64,000 bases of DNA from Siminovitchia thermophila. GTDB taxonomy: Bacteria; Bacillota; Bacilli; Bacillales; Bacillaceae_C. Positions 8,165 through 17,647 of this stretch are shown here, in pieces. Positions within the stretch are counted from its first letter, which is position 1; each line of letters opens with the position of its first letter. Under the pieces are notes generated by a model, which saw only the letters and a program-made list of their open reading frames with translations, searched no databases and was not told where the DNA came from. A program made the translations under genes and the position numbers. The stretch covers positions 124,001 through 188,000 of the forward strand of contig NZ_JAFBFH010000005.1 of the NCBI RefSeq assembly GCF_016909185.1. Direction: 5' to 3'.

Positions 8165-9190
8165 ATGCAAACTTATTTGCAAAAGCTGATGGCGGGAAAT
8201 CATTTAAGCGTGGATGAAATGACGGCCGCGGCAAGAATATTATGTTCTGGAGAGGCGACGGACAGCCAAGCGGGCGCGTTATTGGGACTGCTTGCTTTAA
8301 AAGGTGAAACGGCTGATGAAATCGCGGGGCTTGTTCAGGCGATTCGGGAAAGGTCCCTTCCCATCAAAAAGACGAGAGGAAGTGTGATGGATAATTGCGG
8401 AACAGGCGGGGATGGGTCCAAAAGCTTTAATATTAGCACTGCGTCTGCATTCGTGATAGCCGGTGCCGGGATTAAAGTGGCAAAGCATGGAAATCGCAAT
8501 ATCTCTAGCCAAACCGGAAGCGCAGATGTACTAGAGTATCTCGGTGTTTACTTGGAAAATACTCCAGAAGAAACGCAAGAGCTGCTAGAGGAAAACGGAA
8601 TTGCCTTCTTGTTCGCTCCTTATGTTCATCCAGCCATGAAAAGAGTAATGAAAGTAAGAAAAGATTTACGCGTGCCAACTATTTTCAATTTAATTGGACC
8701 GCTGACCAATCCGATTGAGCTTGATACCCAGCTTGTCGGCATTTACCGCCGCGATAAGTTACAGATTATGGGTGAAGTGTTAAAACGCCTTGGAAGGAAA
8801 AGAGCTGTCATTGTAAACGGTGCCGGTCATATGGACGAATTGTCGCTTGCTGGAGAAAATCATCTCGTCATTTTGGATGAAGGCGAGCTGAACTCCATTA
8901 AGCTCCACCCGGATGAAGTGGATTTGCCGACATATTCCATTGAAGAGATCACAGGCGGGGACGCGGAACGAAATGCCAGGATTATGATGAGCATTTTAAG
9001 AGGGGATCAAGGTCCGTTCCGCGACACAGTGCTGTTAAATGCCGGTGTCGGCATATTTGCGAACGGCAAAGTTGACACCATTCAGGCGGGAATTCAATGT
9101 GCGAAAGAAAGTATTGATTCAGGCGCAGCATTGTCCAAACTGGAATTTTTAATAAGAAAGAATGAACGAATGAAACGGGGAGTGGTATGA
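8165..9190 (+). CDS. trpD: anthranilate phosphoribosyltransferase
   Basis: The 341-aa enzyme transfers the phosphoribosyl group of PRPP to anthranilate. The signature DNCGTGGDGSKSFNISTASA binds PRPP, and KHGNRNISS, GSADVLE and TIFNLIGPLTNP are family hallmarks. The start is ATG 8165, third of three consecutive ATGs (8159, 8162, 8165), 7 bases after GGAGG. It is the first structural gene after the T-boxes; trpE and trpG are not present upstream, which is unusual. The stop is directly followed by the trpC start. Confidence 0.97.
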   Translation: MQTYLQKLMAGNHLSVDEMTAAARILCSGEATDSQAGALLGLLALKGETADEIAGLVQAIRERSLPIKKTRGSVMDNCGTGGDGSKSFNISTASAFVIAGAGIKVAKHGNRNISSQTGSADVLEYLGVYLENTPEETQELLEENGIAFLFAPYVHPAMKRVMKVRKDLRVPTIFNLIGPLTNPIELDTQLVGIYRRDKLQIMGEVLKRLGRKRAVIVNGAGHMDELSLAGENHLVILDEGELNSIKLHPDEVDLPTYSIEEITGGDAERNARIMMSILRGDQGPFRDTVLLNAGVGIFANGKVDTIQAGIQCAKESIDSGAALSKLEFLIRKNERMKRGVV

Positions 9191-9979
9191 ATGACGATTC
9201 TTGACCGGATTATAGCCCAAAAAGACATTGAGGTGCGTGAGTTAAAAACGATTTATACTTCCTGCCAAGTAAAGCCCCAAAGAAGAAAATCGCTGTTTAA
9301 CAGCATTCGTGATGCAGACACGATGAGTGTCATTGCCGAGGTGAAAAGGGCGTCGCCTTCTAAAGGAGATATTAAGCAAGATGTCGATCCAATCAGGCAG
9401 GCCCAAAAATACGAAGAGGCAGGAGCAAGTGCGATTTCTGTTCTAACCGACCGCCAATTTTTTAAAGGGTCGATGGCTGATTTGGCTGCTGTCTCCGCTG
9501 CTTTGCCTGAACTGCCTTTATTGTGCAAAGATTTTATCATCGACCGAGTGCAGATTGATGCCGCGGTTGACCACGGAGCAAGCGTTATTTTGCTTATCGC
9601 CGCAGCTTTAAGGGAAAAACAGCTTAAAGACCTTTATGATTATGCGCAATCAATGCAGTTAGATGTATTGTTTGAAGTCCACAACGAGCGGGAAGCTGAA
9701 ACGGCTTTAAGAATCGGAGCCAATATCGTTGGCATCAATAATCGGGATTTGAAAACTTTTCATGTCGATTTGGCGGTGACGGAGCGAGTGGCCGCCCTCG
9801 TTAAAAACGAAAATGTTGTCATTGTCAGTGAAAGTGGGTTACGAACGAAAGAAGATGCTACTTTTGTAAAAGAAGCTGGTGCAAGTGCTGTTCTAGTCGG
9901 TGAAACATTGATGAAAGCAGAAGATATTGCGGGTACAATGTCTGATTTGAAAATTCCCCTGTTGAGGGCGGTGCGCTGA
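9191..9979 (+). CDS. trpC: indole-3-glycerol-phosphate synthase
   Basis: The 262-aa TIM-barrel protein has VIAEVKRASPSKG near residue 50, LTDRQFFKGS, LLCKDFIID, GINNRDLKTF and VSESGL, all conserved in TrpC. It closes the indole ring of carboxyphenylamino-deoxyribulose phosphate. It sits in the trpDCFBA operon with no gap from trpD and abuts trpF. Confidence 0.97.
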   Translation: MTILDRIIAQKDIEVRELKTIYTSCQVKPQRRKSLFNSIRDADTMSVIAEVKRASPSKGDIKQDVDPIRQAQKYEEAGASAISVLTDRQFFKGSMADLAAVSAALPELPLLCKDFIIDRVQIDAAVDHGASVILLIAAALREKQLKDLYDYAQSMQLDVLFEVHNEREAETALRIGANIVGINNRDLKTFHVDLAVTERVAALVKNENVVIVSESGLRTKEDATFVKEAGASAVLVGETLMKAEDIAGTMSDLKIPLLRAVR

Positions 9980-10612
9980 TTGCGAGTCAAAATTTGCGGA
10001 ATTACAACAGAAGACGCTGCTATAGCGGCTTCCCGTTCTGGTGCTGATATGATCGGTTTCGTATTTGCGGAAAGTTCGCGAAGAATCAGTCCGGAAAAGG
10101 CAAAAGAAATTGTTCAATTGCTCTCGGACAATGTAAAGATAACAGGCGTTTTTGTAAATGAAAAGGCCGAGGTCATACGCGATATCAAAGAAATGGTGAG
10201 CTTAGATTACGTGCAACTGCACGGTGACGAATCACCGGAGTTTTGTAAAAGTCTTGGAGTTCCGGTCATTAAAGCCTTGGCCATCCGGGAAAAAAGCGTT
10301 ATCGAAAAAATGTCCCAATATAACTGCGACTATTTTTTACTTGACAGCCCCGGAGTACAGTATCGCGGGGGGAGCGGTAAAACCTTTGATTGGCATCTCC
10401 TTCAAGACAGGGATATTCCAAACGAAAAAATCATCCTTGCCGGGGGACTGAATGAGATAAATGTCCATGATGCCATTCGAACCGTTCGTCCCGCAATGGT
10501 CGACGTATCAAGCGGTGTAGAAACGAACGGAAAAAAAGATGTAAAAAAGATTGCTGCGTTTATTAAAGCGGTAAAAGGGAGAGAGAAGGATGTCCGTGTA
10601 CACATTACCTGA
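9980..10612 (+). CDS. trpF: phosphoribosylanthranilate isomerase
   Basis: The 210-aa protein starts at TTG 9980 with VKICGITT, the catalytic-cysteine motif of TrpF. It also has [35 protein letters not shown] and a late SSGVET. It converts N-phosphoribosyl anthranilate to the ribulose form. It begins one base after the trpC stop, and its end overlaps trpB by 23 bases, suggesting translational coupling. Confidence 0.96.
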   Translation: MRVKICGITTEDAAIAASRSGADMIGFVFAESSRRISPEKAKEIVQLLSDNVKITGVFVNEKAEVIRDIKEMVSLDYVQLHGDESPEFCKSLGVPVIKALAIREKSVIEKMSQYNCDYFLLDSPGVQYRGGSGKTFDWHLLQDRDIPNEKIILAGGLNEINVHDAIRTVRPAMVDVSSGVETNGKKDVKKIAAFIKAVKGREKDVRVHIT

Positions 10613-11795
10613 TCATAGAGGAAAATACGGCGAGTTTGGCGGTCGGTTTGTGCCAGAAACGTTGATGACGGCCGTGCTTGAACTGGAAGAAGAATACGCT
10701 AAAGCAATTGAAGACCCCGAATTTGAAAGGCAAATGGCCTATTATCTAAAACAATACATCGGGAGGGAAACCCCGCTTTATTATGCGGAGAGCCTATCAA
10801 AACAGCTTGGCGGAGCCAAAATTTATTTGAAACGGGAAGATCTAAATCATACTGGAGCCCATAAAATTAATAACACAATCGGCCAGGCCCTTCTTACACT
10901 CAGAATGGGAAAGAAAAAGGTTGTAGCTGAAACGGGAGCGGGACAACACGGTGTCGCAACAGCAACGGTATGTGCCCTTCTCGGATTGGAATGTATCGTT
11001 TTTATGGGGGAAGAAGATATTCGGCGGCAACAGTTGAACGTATTCCGAATGGAGCTGCTCGGAGCGGAAGTCAGAAGCGTATCGCAAGGAAACGGCACAT
11101 TGAAGGATGCGGTTAACGAAGCGCTTCGCTACTGGGTTGCGCATGTAGAAGATACTCATTATATTTTAGGTTCGGTTGTCGGTCCTCATCCGTTTCCACA
11201 AATTGTCCGTGATTTTCAAAGTGTGATTGGAAGAGAGACGAAGCAGCAATTGCTTGGGCAAGAAGGTAGGCTGCCGGAGGCAATTGTGGCTTGTGTTGGC
11301 GGGGGAAGCAACGCAATGGGAATGTTTTATCCGTTCATCAATGATAAGCATGTGAAAATGTACGGTGTCGAAGCCGCTGGTCCGGGGATCGAAACAGGCA
11401 AGCACTCAGCTACCCTTACTAGCGGAAAAGCGGGGGTATTGCACGGGACATTGACATATCTCCTTCAGGATGATGCGGGACAAATCCTGCCGGCTCATTC
11501 TATCTCGGCGGGTTTGGATTATCCTGGGGTTGGTCCGGAACATTCCCATTTAAACGAATCAGGGCGCGTGACATACACTTCCGCAACGGATGAAGAAGCG
11601 CTTGAATCGTTTCAGTTGTTGGCAAAAACAGAGGGAATTATTCCTGCGCTCGAAAGTTCCCATGCCGTTGCATTTGGAGCCAAATTGGCCAAAAGAATGG
11701 CTCCCAATGAAATCATTGTTATCTGCTTATCAGGCAGGGGCGACAAAGATGTAGATACAGTCAGAACAGCGTTGGGAGGAAAAGAGAATGGGTAA
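10590..11795 (+). CDS. trpB: tryptophan synthase beta subunit
   Basis: The 401-aa PLP enzyme condenses indole with serine. GRFVPETLM near the start, the PLP lysine in [13 protein letters not shown] (Lys about residue 91), [22 protein letters not shown] (phosphate loop) and SGRGDKDV near the end are all present. Length is normal. It overlaps trpF at the start and trpA by 8 bases at the end, as usual for trpBA. Confidence 0.98.
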   Translation: MSVYTLPDHRGKYGEFGGRFVPETLMTAVLELEEEYAKAIEDPEFERQMAYYLKQYIGRETPLYYAESLSKQLGGAKIYLKREDLNHTGAHKINNTIGQALLTLRMGKKKVVAETGAGQHGVATATVCALLGLECIVFMGEEDIRRQQLNVFRMELLGAEVRSVSQGNGTLKDAVNEALRYWVAHVEDTHYILGSVVGPHPFPQIVRDFQSVIGRETKQQLLGQEGRLPEAIVACVGGGSNAMGMFYPFINDKHVKMYGVEAAGPGIETGKHSATLTSGKAGVLHGTLTYLLQDDAGQILPAHSISAGLDYPGVGPEHSHLNESGRVTYTSATDEEALESFQLLAKTEGIIPALESSHAVAFGAKLAKRMAPNEIIVICLSGRGDKDVDTVRTALGGKENG

Positions 11796-12591
11796 AAAAC
11801 GGATTGATGAAGCATTAGCCCGTGTATTGGAACGGGGAGACAAAGCGTTTGTCCCTTATATAATGGCAGGGGACGGAGGGTTGGACAATTTGCATGGACA
11901 AATTACTTTTTTAGAAAAATGCGGGGCTACAATTGTGGAACTAGGCATTCCTTTTTCCGACCCTGTCGCGGACGGACCGACTATTCAAGAGGCGGGAATC
12001 CGGGCTTTGGCAAGCGGAACGACGATGCAGGCGGTACTTGACGTTTTAAAGGAAGGAAAAGCGGATCGCCATGTTCCGATCGTGATCATGACTTATTTCA
12101 ATCTTATTTATTCCTATGGAATAGAAAAGTTTGCCCAAATGTGTGTGGAAGCGGGAGTTGACGGGCTCATTATTCCAGATGTGCCGCTTGAGGAAGAAGA
12201 ACTCGTGACCCCCGCACTTTCCGAACATGATATAGCCTTGATTCGTCTCGCTTCTCCAACAAGTCCTCGCGGCAGGATGGCCGAAATCGCCAGCAGAACA
12301 GAAGGATTTCTTTACGCCGTGACCGTCAAAGGAACAACTGGCGCGAGAACGGATTATGAAGCCGGGATAGCCGACTATTTGAAAACATTAAAGTCTTTTT
12401 CTGCCACTCCAGTCCTTGCTGGTTTTGGCGTCTCCAATCCGCAACATGTAAAAGAGCTGGGAGAACATTGTGACGGAGTGATCGTCGGAAGTAAAATTGT
12501 TCAACTGCTGGCGGATGGGAAACATGAGGAAATCAAGACACTTGTGCAATCCTCGAGATTTTCAGAGGAAAAAACTTTAAGCGATTTATAA
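11788..12591 (+). CDS. trpA: tryptophan synthase alpha subunit
   Basis: The 267-aa TIM-barrel protein cleaves indole-3-glycerol phosphate. [14 protein letters not shown] carries catalytic acid residues and the alpha/beta interface. [29 protein letters not shown] and [10 protein letters not shown] follow in family order. It is the last gene of the T-box-controlled operon. Confidence 0.97.
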   Translation: MGKKRIDEALARVLERGDKAFVPYIMAGDGGLDNLHGQITFLEKCGATIVELGIPFSDPVADGPTIQEAGIRALASGTTMQAVLDVLKEGKADRHVPIVIMTYFNLIYSYGIEKFAQMCVEAGVDGLIIPDVPLEEEELVTPALSEHDIALIRLASPTSPRGRMAEIASRTEGFLYAVTVKGTTGARTDYEAGIADYLKTLKSFSATPVLAGFGVSNPQHVKELGEHCDGVIVGSKIVQLLADGKHEEIKTLVQSSRFSEEKTLSDL

Positions 12592-12658
12592 TATTTTGGC
12601 TTGATTGATAAGGAAATGGGGTAAAGACAAGACAAATGCGAAAAGGAGGAAGTTCCTT

Positions 12659-12940
12659 ATGGGACAAACGAAAAAAATAAATTCCTTAGTATTGCTAGGT
12701 CTTGGTCTAAGTCTTGCTGGCGCCTATCTGTCTTCCAGGGAAAATCGTGAAAAAGCGATGCTGAAGGTCAGGCAGATAAAACATAAAGTGATCAGACTAC
12801 GGGGAGCCCAAGAAGAGGATGTCAACTTGGTGGAAAAGGCGGGTCATCCGGATAAATATTCTTTGGAAGACGCCAAAATGGTATCGGAAGGATCTCAATA
12901 CGGTGTTCACTTTTATAACGAAGAACAACAGCAACCATAA
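12659..12940 (+). CDS. small membrane-anchored hypothetical protein
   Basis: A 93-aa protein with a short N-terminal hydrophobic segment (SLVLLGLGLSLAGAYLSS, about residues 9-26), then a basic stretch (ENREKAMLKVRQIKHKVIRLRG) and a soluble acidic tail. AAAAGGAGG precedes ATG 12659. The layout recalls small YtxH-like proteins but no family is certain. It stands alone, with a terminator directly downstream. Confidence 0.65.
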   Translation: MGQTKKINSLVLLGLGLSLAGAYLSSRENREKAMLKVRQIKHKVIRLRGAQEEDVNLVEKAGHPDKYSLEDAKMVSEGSQYGVHFYNEEQQQP

Positions 12941-12949
12941 ATGTACAAC

Positions 12950-12974
12950 ACAGCCCTGGCCGGGGCTGTTTTTT
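12950..12974 (+). terminator. Rho-independent terminator
   Basis: CAGCCC (12951-12956) pairs with GGGCTG (12963-12968) followed by six T. The next ~340 bases (12975-13318) show no gene or RNA that I recognise. Confidence 0.85.
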
Positions 12975-13349
12975 ATTGTGGCGTCAGGGGCGTGTTGTGA
13001 ACCAGATAATGAGGGATATAACCAATATGTGTGTGAGTAGTGATGGCCTAACAAGAAGAATGCCATAAAAATGTCAACATTTTAAGACCGAAAACCAAGA
13101 TCTCCGGGTTGCGAGGCAAGCCATCGTAAACACCGTCATCATGTCCTTGTCATAGTCCGGATAATGAAAAAACTGTAAAATCACTTATTATAAGCAGTTC
13201 ATCACCTTTACTCTGTTCATGGGGATTCAAAACACTTGAATTTTTTTGGTATTGTCCATTTTTACCGCATACACTAAAATAGACATATTGCAGTCTTTTG
13301 AACGTTAGAGGTGACAGTATGATTTTGCAAAAATATGACGGTATGTCGA

Positions 13350-14195
13350 ATGATGAGTAAAAAGCGCAAATTGATTCGTATCATTTTGTTGTTTTGTTTT
13401 ATATCGCTCTTTTTATATTTTAACAATCATTGGCTGCAAACATCTTCATATGAAATATATTCAGAGCGGGTTCCAAAACCTTTTGACGGGTTGACGATTG
13501 TCCAGTTATCGGACTTGCATGATGCCACTTTTGGTGACAAACAAAATAGATTGGTAGAAAAAGTGAAGAATCTCCACCCAGATGTAATTTTTATAACAGG
13601 AGACATCGTTGACAGCAATCGCTATGATTTAGAAAATAGCTTGGACCTTGTCCGGCAGCTAGTAACACTTTCTGATGTGTATTATGTAACGGGAAACCAT
13701 GAAGTGGCAGTAAATCAGGTGGAGGAAATCAATGCGTCCCTGAAAAAACTTGGTGTCCATGTTCTGACAAATGACGCCAAAACATTTACGATTGATGGGG
13801 AGCAGCTCGTCATTGCTGGCATTGAAGATCCTTTGATGAAAGGCTTGGATTATCCCGACAAAGCGGTGACAGACTCATTGGAGGAAGCTTTTACCGGAAT
13901 AAGGGGACAGCCATATAGCATTTTACTCTCTCATCGCCCCGAAGTATTTGATGTTTATGTAAAAAAAGAAATTGATCTCGCTTTTACAGGACATGCACAT
14001 GGCGGACAAATTCGCCTTCCGTTTATTGGTGGCTTGATTGCGCCGGGGCAAGGCTGGTTTCCAAAATATACGGCCGGCAAGTATGAACGCGGGATGACCA
14101 CAATGGTTGTTAACAGGGGACTGGGGAACAGCATCATTCCGTTCAGAATCTTTAACCGCCCAGAACTTGTCGTTGTAAAGCTGAAAAGCAGGTAA
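13350..14195 (+). CDS. membrane-anchored metallophosphoesterase (YkuE/YaeI-like)
   Basis: The product has one N-terminal membrane segment (LIRIILLFCFISLFLYF) followed by a calcineurin-like phosphoesterase domain. Metal motifs are seen in order: QLSDLHDATFG (DxH), ITGDIVDSN (GDxxD), VTGNHEV (GNHE), SHRPEV and GHAHGGQIRLP (GHxH). Such proteins include YkuE and UDP-diacylglucosamine pyrophosphatase-like enzymes; the substrate here is unknown. The start is uncertain (13335, 13350 or 13353). None has a good ribosome site, but a 13-codon frame with one (13319-13360) overlaps the start, so coupling is possible. Confidence 0.85.
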   Translation: MMSKKRKLIRIILLFCFISLFLYFNNHWLQTSSYEIYSERVPKPFDGLTIVQLSDLHDATFGDKQNRLVEKVKNLHPDVIFITGDIVDSNRYDLENSLDLVRQLVTLSDVYYVTGNHEVAVNQVEEINASLKKLGVHVLTNDAKTFTIDGEQLVIAGIEDPLMKGLDYPDKAVTDSLEEAFTGIRGQPYSILLSHRPEVFDVYVKKEIDLAFTGHAHGGQIRLPFIGGLIAPGQGWFPKYTAGKYERGMTTMVVNRGLGNSIIPFRIFNRPELVVVKLKSR

Positions 14196-14349
14196 TGAAA
14201 CGATGCCAAGATAATCTCCGTTTACCGACGCATTGAGAGTTTTTAATTCTCATCGTTTTAACATTTGTGAAGAAATTCTGATCATGACAAACTGACTGAA
14301 TAAAAATCCGTTAATATGGCATCCTTTTACAGTAAAGGAGGCCTTTGTC

Positions 14350-14715
14350 ATGTTAAATTTAATTATCAAAATGATCATCACTCCGATCGTGCTTTCCATA
14401 GCAGCCGCCATGTTGACGAATGTCAATTATTTCTATGCGTATCAGCCAGTGGTTATAGGGGTAACGCTTGCTGTTGCCGGCCATTTGCTGGAATGGGCGC
14501 TTCTGTCGCGCAGTACCTTTTGGTTAAGTACCATAGGCGACTTTGTTTTATCTACTCTTACTATTTACATTCTTAGTTATTTTTTTGCTGGGGCCGAAGT
14601 GACTTTTTTTGGTTCAATGGTAGTAGCTCTTTTCTTGACGGCGATTGAATTTTTCGTTCATATGTGGCTCATTCGTTCGGGAAGGGCCACGAAAGAGGAG
14701 AAATTGGGAAGATGA
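14350..14715 (+). CDS. DUF2512 (YndM-like) membrane protein
   Basis: The 121-aa protein consists of about four hydrophobic helices (from IIKMIITPIVLSIAAAML to ALFLTAIEFFVHMWLIRSG) and a short basic tail. The pattern and length match the YndM/DUF2512 family of unknown function in bacilli. AAAGGAGG stands before ATG 14350. It is monocistronic, with a terminator downstream shared with the converging kamA-like gene. Confidence 0.8.
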   Translation: MLNLIIKMIITPIVLSIAAAMLTNVNYFYAYQPVVIGVTLAVAGHLLEWALLSRSTFWLSTIGDFVLSTLTIYILSYFFAGAEVTFFGSMVVALFLTAIEFFVHMWLIRSGRATKEEKLGR

Positions 14716-14718
14716 GAA

Positions 14719-14760
14719 AAAGATATGATCCCCCGTTAAAAGGAGGCTCATATCTTTTTT
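14719..14760. terminator. terminator between convergent genes
   Basis: AAGATATGA (from 14720) pairs with TCATATCTT (14748-14756) and ends in a T run. Confidence 0.75.
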
Positions 14761-14762
14761 GT

Positions 14763-15878
14763 TTACATCAAGACTTCATCAGGTTGCTTCCAATAAGCTT
14801 CGTTTCCGGGCAGATCGTCAAACCATGCAGCATCATCCGGACAGTCAAGAACCATGAATTTACCGTAATCACCGTCGCGTGACTGATGAAATTTCAAGTA
14901 GGCTTTTCCATCTTGGATCGCCAATATTTCCACTTTTCCTGCTGTGTGACTCATGGAAAGGCGAACCCTTTTTCCAAGTCCGGAAGTTTTTGCCTTGGCT
15001 TTCTCAACGATATCGTATACTTCCTTCAGGGAAAGTACAAAATCATTGTTGCCGGCTACGGGGCGGTTTACAAAAAAGTAATAAGGTGTTACTCCCGCCC
15101 AAGAAAGTTTATCTAAGAGTTCTGCCAATACGTCAGGGTCATCGTTGATCCCCCGCAGTACAGGGGTTTGATTGACGACGATCGCACCGGCTTCGTGAAG
15201 TGCCTGGAAGGCCCGGCGGGCTTCTGCAGTGATTTCTCTGGGGTGGTTAATGTGGGCCATAACGTAAATACGGTTTTCTGTTGTGGAATTTTCTTTGATC
15301 ACCTTTAATAGCTCTTCATCTTCATAAATCCGCATCGGATTAAAGACAGGGAGTTTTGAGCCAAGCCTGATGATTTTTACATGCTCGATTTCTCTGAGAC
15401 TTTCGATGATCGATTTTAATCTTCTCGTACCGAGCATCAGCGGGTCTCCCCCGGTTAAAAGCACGTTGTTAATTTCCGGATGCTGGCGGATATACTCAAG
15501 TCCCGGACTAACATCGAGCAATGCCTCTTTTACGTCATTTCTAAATAGACGTTTTCTAAAGCAGTAACGACAATAAGCACCGCATACTTCGGAAACGATC
15601 AAAAGAGCGGTTGTCGTATACTTGTGCTGGCATCCCGGTACGACATAGTTTGTATTTTCGTCCGAAGCATCCCAGCGCCCGTACTCTTTTAATTCTCCTT
15701 CACTAGGGATGACCAATCTTCGAATCGGATCATTTGGATCATCCCAGTCTATTAAACCTAAATAGTACTCATTCACGCGAAATACAAATTTCTCTGTAAT
15801 TGCTTTCAATTTTTCGCGCTGTTCTTCCGGAATCTGCTTGATTTGGTCAATTTTCGTAATGTACTTTGGCAAAGCCAA
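14763..15878 (-). CDS. KamA-family radical-SAM aminomutase (lysine or glutamate 2,3-aminomutase type)
   Basis: The 371-aa protein has the radical-SAM cluster CGAYCRYC (CX3CX2C, near residue 105) followed by FRKRLFR, LTGGDPL, RLGSKLPVFNPMR, VMAHINHPREIT and NQTPVLRGIND, all typical of the KamA family. It uses an S-adenosylmethionine-derived radical and PLP. It is about 100 aa shorter than B. subtilis KamA/YodO, so a distinct subfamily such as glutamate 2,3-aminomutase (beta-glutamate as osmolyte) is possible. The residues that decide this cannot be judged by eye. The start is TTG 15878 behind GGGGTGA. Confidence 0.88.
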   Translation of the reverse strand: MALPKYITKIDQIKQIPEEQREKLKAITEKFVFRVNEYYLGLIDWDDPNDPIRRLVIPSEGELKEYGRWDASDENTNYVVPGCQHKYTTTALLIVSEVCGAYCRYCFRKRLFRNDVKEALLDVSPGLEYIRQHPEINNVLLTGGDPLMLGTRRLKSIIESLREIEHVKIIRLGSKLPVFNPMRIYEDEELLKVIKENSTTENRIYVMAHINHPREITAEARRAFQALHEAGAIVVNQTPVLRGINDDPDVLAELLDKLSWAGVTPYYFFVNRPVAGNNDFVLSLKEVYDIVEKAKAKTSGLGKRVRLSMSHTAGKVEILAIQDGKAYLKFHQSRDGDYGKFMVLDCPDDAAWFDDLPGNEAYWKQPDEVLM

Positions 15879-16009
15879 TATTCATCACCCCATTTTTATA
15901 TAGTATTACTACTATAACATAAACTTTTTTATAGATTTCGAAAAAAGTAATTATCTGACGAATTGTCAAAAATTTGTTATGAAATTGACCAAGGAAAAAG
16001 GAGGCCTTC

Positions 16010-16618
16010 CTATATGCCATGTATGGCTTTTTTTATGCTGTTTTCACCGGAAGTGATCTCTACAATCTTATTGATTAACTTTCCGGAATCAAGGATAGAT
16101 TTCAGCACCAGTGCGATATCTCCGCAGGAAATGTCCACGTTGACGATCCATTGCATATTTTCTTGCATGTTGATTTTTCCGGACGGGCCTCCGTGGATCA
16201 AATGACCGGGACGTATGATAGTATAGGAAAGTCCGCTGTTTTTTAAGTAATCTTCCGCTTCTCGTTTATGATACAAATAATCCTCAGCGGGTCCTTGGGG
16301 GTCGTCAGCTCCCAGGGCGCTCAATAAAATGAAGCGGGGAACTTTGATGCGGCTTGCCATTTTAATAAGCGTTTTTATATGTTTTAAGACGGATGAATGG
16401 GGGGCTTGCTCATATGCTTGTTCGTCACAACCACTAGAAAAGATAACCACATCTGTCCCTTTCATCACGTTGGACAAGTGCTCCTCATCCTGGTTCTCCG
16501 TTATCATGGGGCCTGTTTTCCACGTTTCCATTTTGACATCATGGTCGGTATGTTTGGATAAAAATTCAAACAGGCAGCGTCCCGGATGCCGACAATCGCT
16601 AACAAGCAAAATGTTCAT
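16010..16618 (-). CDS. NAD(P)H-binding NmrA/YwnB-like oxidoreductase
   Basis: The 202-aa product begins MNILLVSDCRHPGRCLFEFL, a degenerate nucleotide-binding loop (the usual GxxGxxG is largely replaced). It continues with VVIFSSGCDE, PRFILLSALGADDPQGP, YHKREAEDYLKNSGLSYTIIRPGHL and VDISCGDIA, the order seen in atypical SDR proteins such as YwnB/YhfK. The weakened glycine motif may mean altered cofactor binding. ATG 16618 follows AAAGGAGCG. Function is unknown. Confidence 0.75.
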   Translation of the reverse strand: MNILLVSDCRHPGRCLFEFLSKHTDHDVKMETWKTGPMITENQDEEHLSNVMKGTDVVIFSSGCDEQAYEQAPHSSVLKHIKTLIKMASRIKVPRFILLSALGADDPQGPAEDYLYHKREAEDYLKNSGLSYTIIRPGHLIHGGPSGKINMQENMQWIVNVDISCGDIALVLKSILDSGKLINKIVEITSGENSIKKAIHGI

Positions 16619-16743
16619 CGACTTTCGCTCCTTTCCCAATTCTTCTTTTATGTATGTATTTCCTTAATGAAAGTTTTATAAACCGATCGTGTTTCATGAA
16701 AGCGGCTTCTTGTTATAATGGATGAAAAAGGAGAGAATGCGGC

Positions 16744-17409
16744 ATGTGTGGACGATACAGTTTGTTTTCCAAACAGGATGTAGTGACGGAGCGCTTCCAA
16801 CTGGCGAATTCCGAGCAACTTGAATGGGTTGAACGCTACAATATCGCGCCGAGCCAACAAGTTTTGGCCATCATCCGGGACGAGAAGGGCAACCGGGCAG
16901 GATTTCTAAAATGGGGACTGGTGCCTACGTGGGCAACAGACCCGAAAATCGGCAATAAAATGATCAATGCCCGCATGGAAACCGTCGACCACAAGCCAAG
17001 CTTTAAGCGATTATTAACGAGAAGGCGCTGCCTGATACCAGCAGATGGGTTTTATGAATGGAAAAGAGACGGGGACAAGAAGCAGCCTTACCGGTTTCAC
17101 TTAAAAACAAAACTGCCTTTTGCCTTTGCGGGACTTTGGGATCGCTGGGAAGAGGGAGACAAAGTCATTCATTCGTGTACGATCATTACCACGGAAGCGA
17201 ATACACTTGTACGAGAAGTTCATAACCGGATGCCAGTCATTTTGACGAAAAAAGCAGAGCAAATATGGTTGGATCGCACAATTGAAGATTCGGCAAAACT
17301 TAAACAGTTGCTTCTACCATACAGCGCAGAAGATATGGAATCGTATCCGGTTTCTACTTTAGTGAACAGCCCGAAAAATGATCAAAAGGAAATCATTCAA
17401 TCATTATAG
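16744..17409 (+). CDS. SOS response-associated peptidase/abasic-site sensor, HMCES/YedK family
   Basis: The 221-aa protein starts MCGRYSL, with the catalytic cysteine at position 2 that crosslinks to abasic sites in single-stranded DNA. It also has YNIAPSQQ, KWGLVPTWA, NARMETV (conserved Asn), CLIPADGFYEWK (Glu), AGLWDRW, CTIITTEAN and HNRMPVIL (His). All elements of the SRAP domain are intact. It is monocistronic. Confidence 0.95.
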   Translation: MCGRYSLFSKQDVVTERFQLANSEQLEWVERYNIAPSQQVLAIIRDEKGNRAGFLKWGLVPTWATDPKIGNKMINARMETVDHKPSFKRLLTRRRCLIPADGFYEWKRDGDKKQPYRFHLKTKLPFAFAGLWDRWEEGDKVIHSCTIITTEANTLVREVHNRMPVILTKKAEQIWLDRTIEDSAKLKQLLLPYSAEDMESYPVSTLVNSPKNDQKEIIQSL

Positions 17410-17563
17410 GAAGCCTGGCCGTGAGCCGGGTTTTTTCATGAAAATGAAGCTCGTATCGAATAAGCGCATTCTTATCCGCATTTTGAACAGCAGCGGGTTT
17501 GTAGAAAATGGACACAAATAGCGGTCTCTTTTTCCAATCTTTATATGTCTTTGGCGTTTTTTG

Positions 17564-17613
17564 TTGACAGCGAGTGATCGGCAGGTTATATTATAACCGC
17601 TGGTTAGTAACCA
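17564..17613 (+). promoter_or_regulatory. tetR promoter overlapped by two palindromic operators
   Basis: TTGACA (17564-17569), 17-base spacer and TATATT (17587-17592) form a strong promoter. The -10 lies inside a perfect 15-base palindrome, GGTTATATTATAACC (17584-17598). A second perfect palindrome, TGGTTAGTAACCA (17601-17613), follows over the start site. The two share GGTTA/TAACC half-sites, and a further GGTTA lies at 17616-17620. This suggests autorepression by the TetR protein encoded next. Confidence 0.75.
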
Positions 17614-17647
17614 TTGGTTATCAAGGTGGAAGGATGCTGATTCATTC

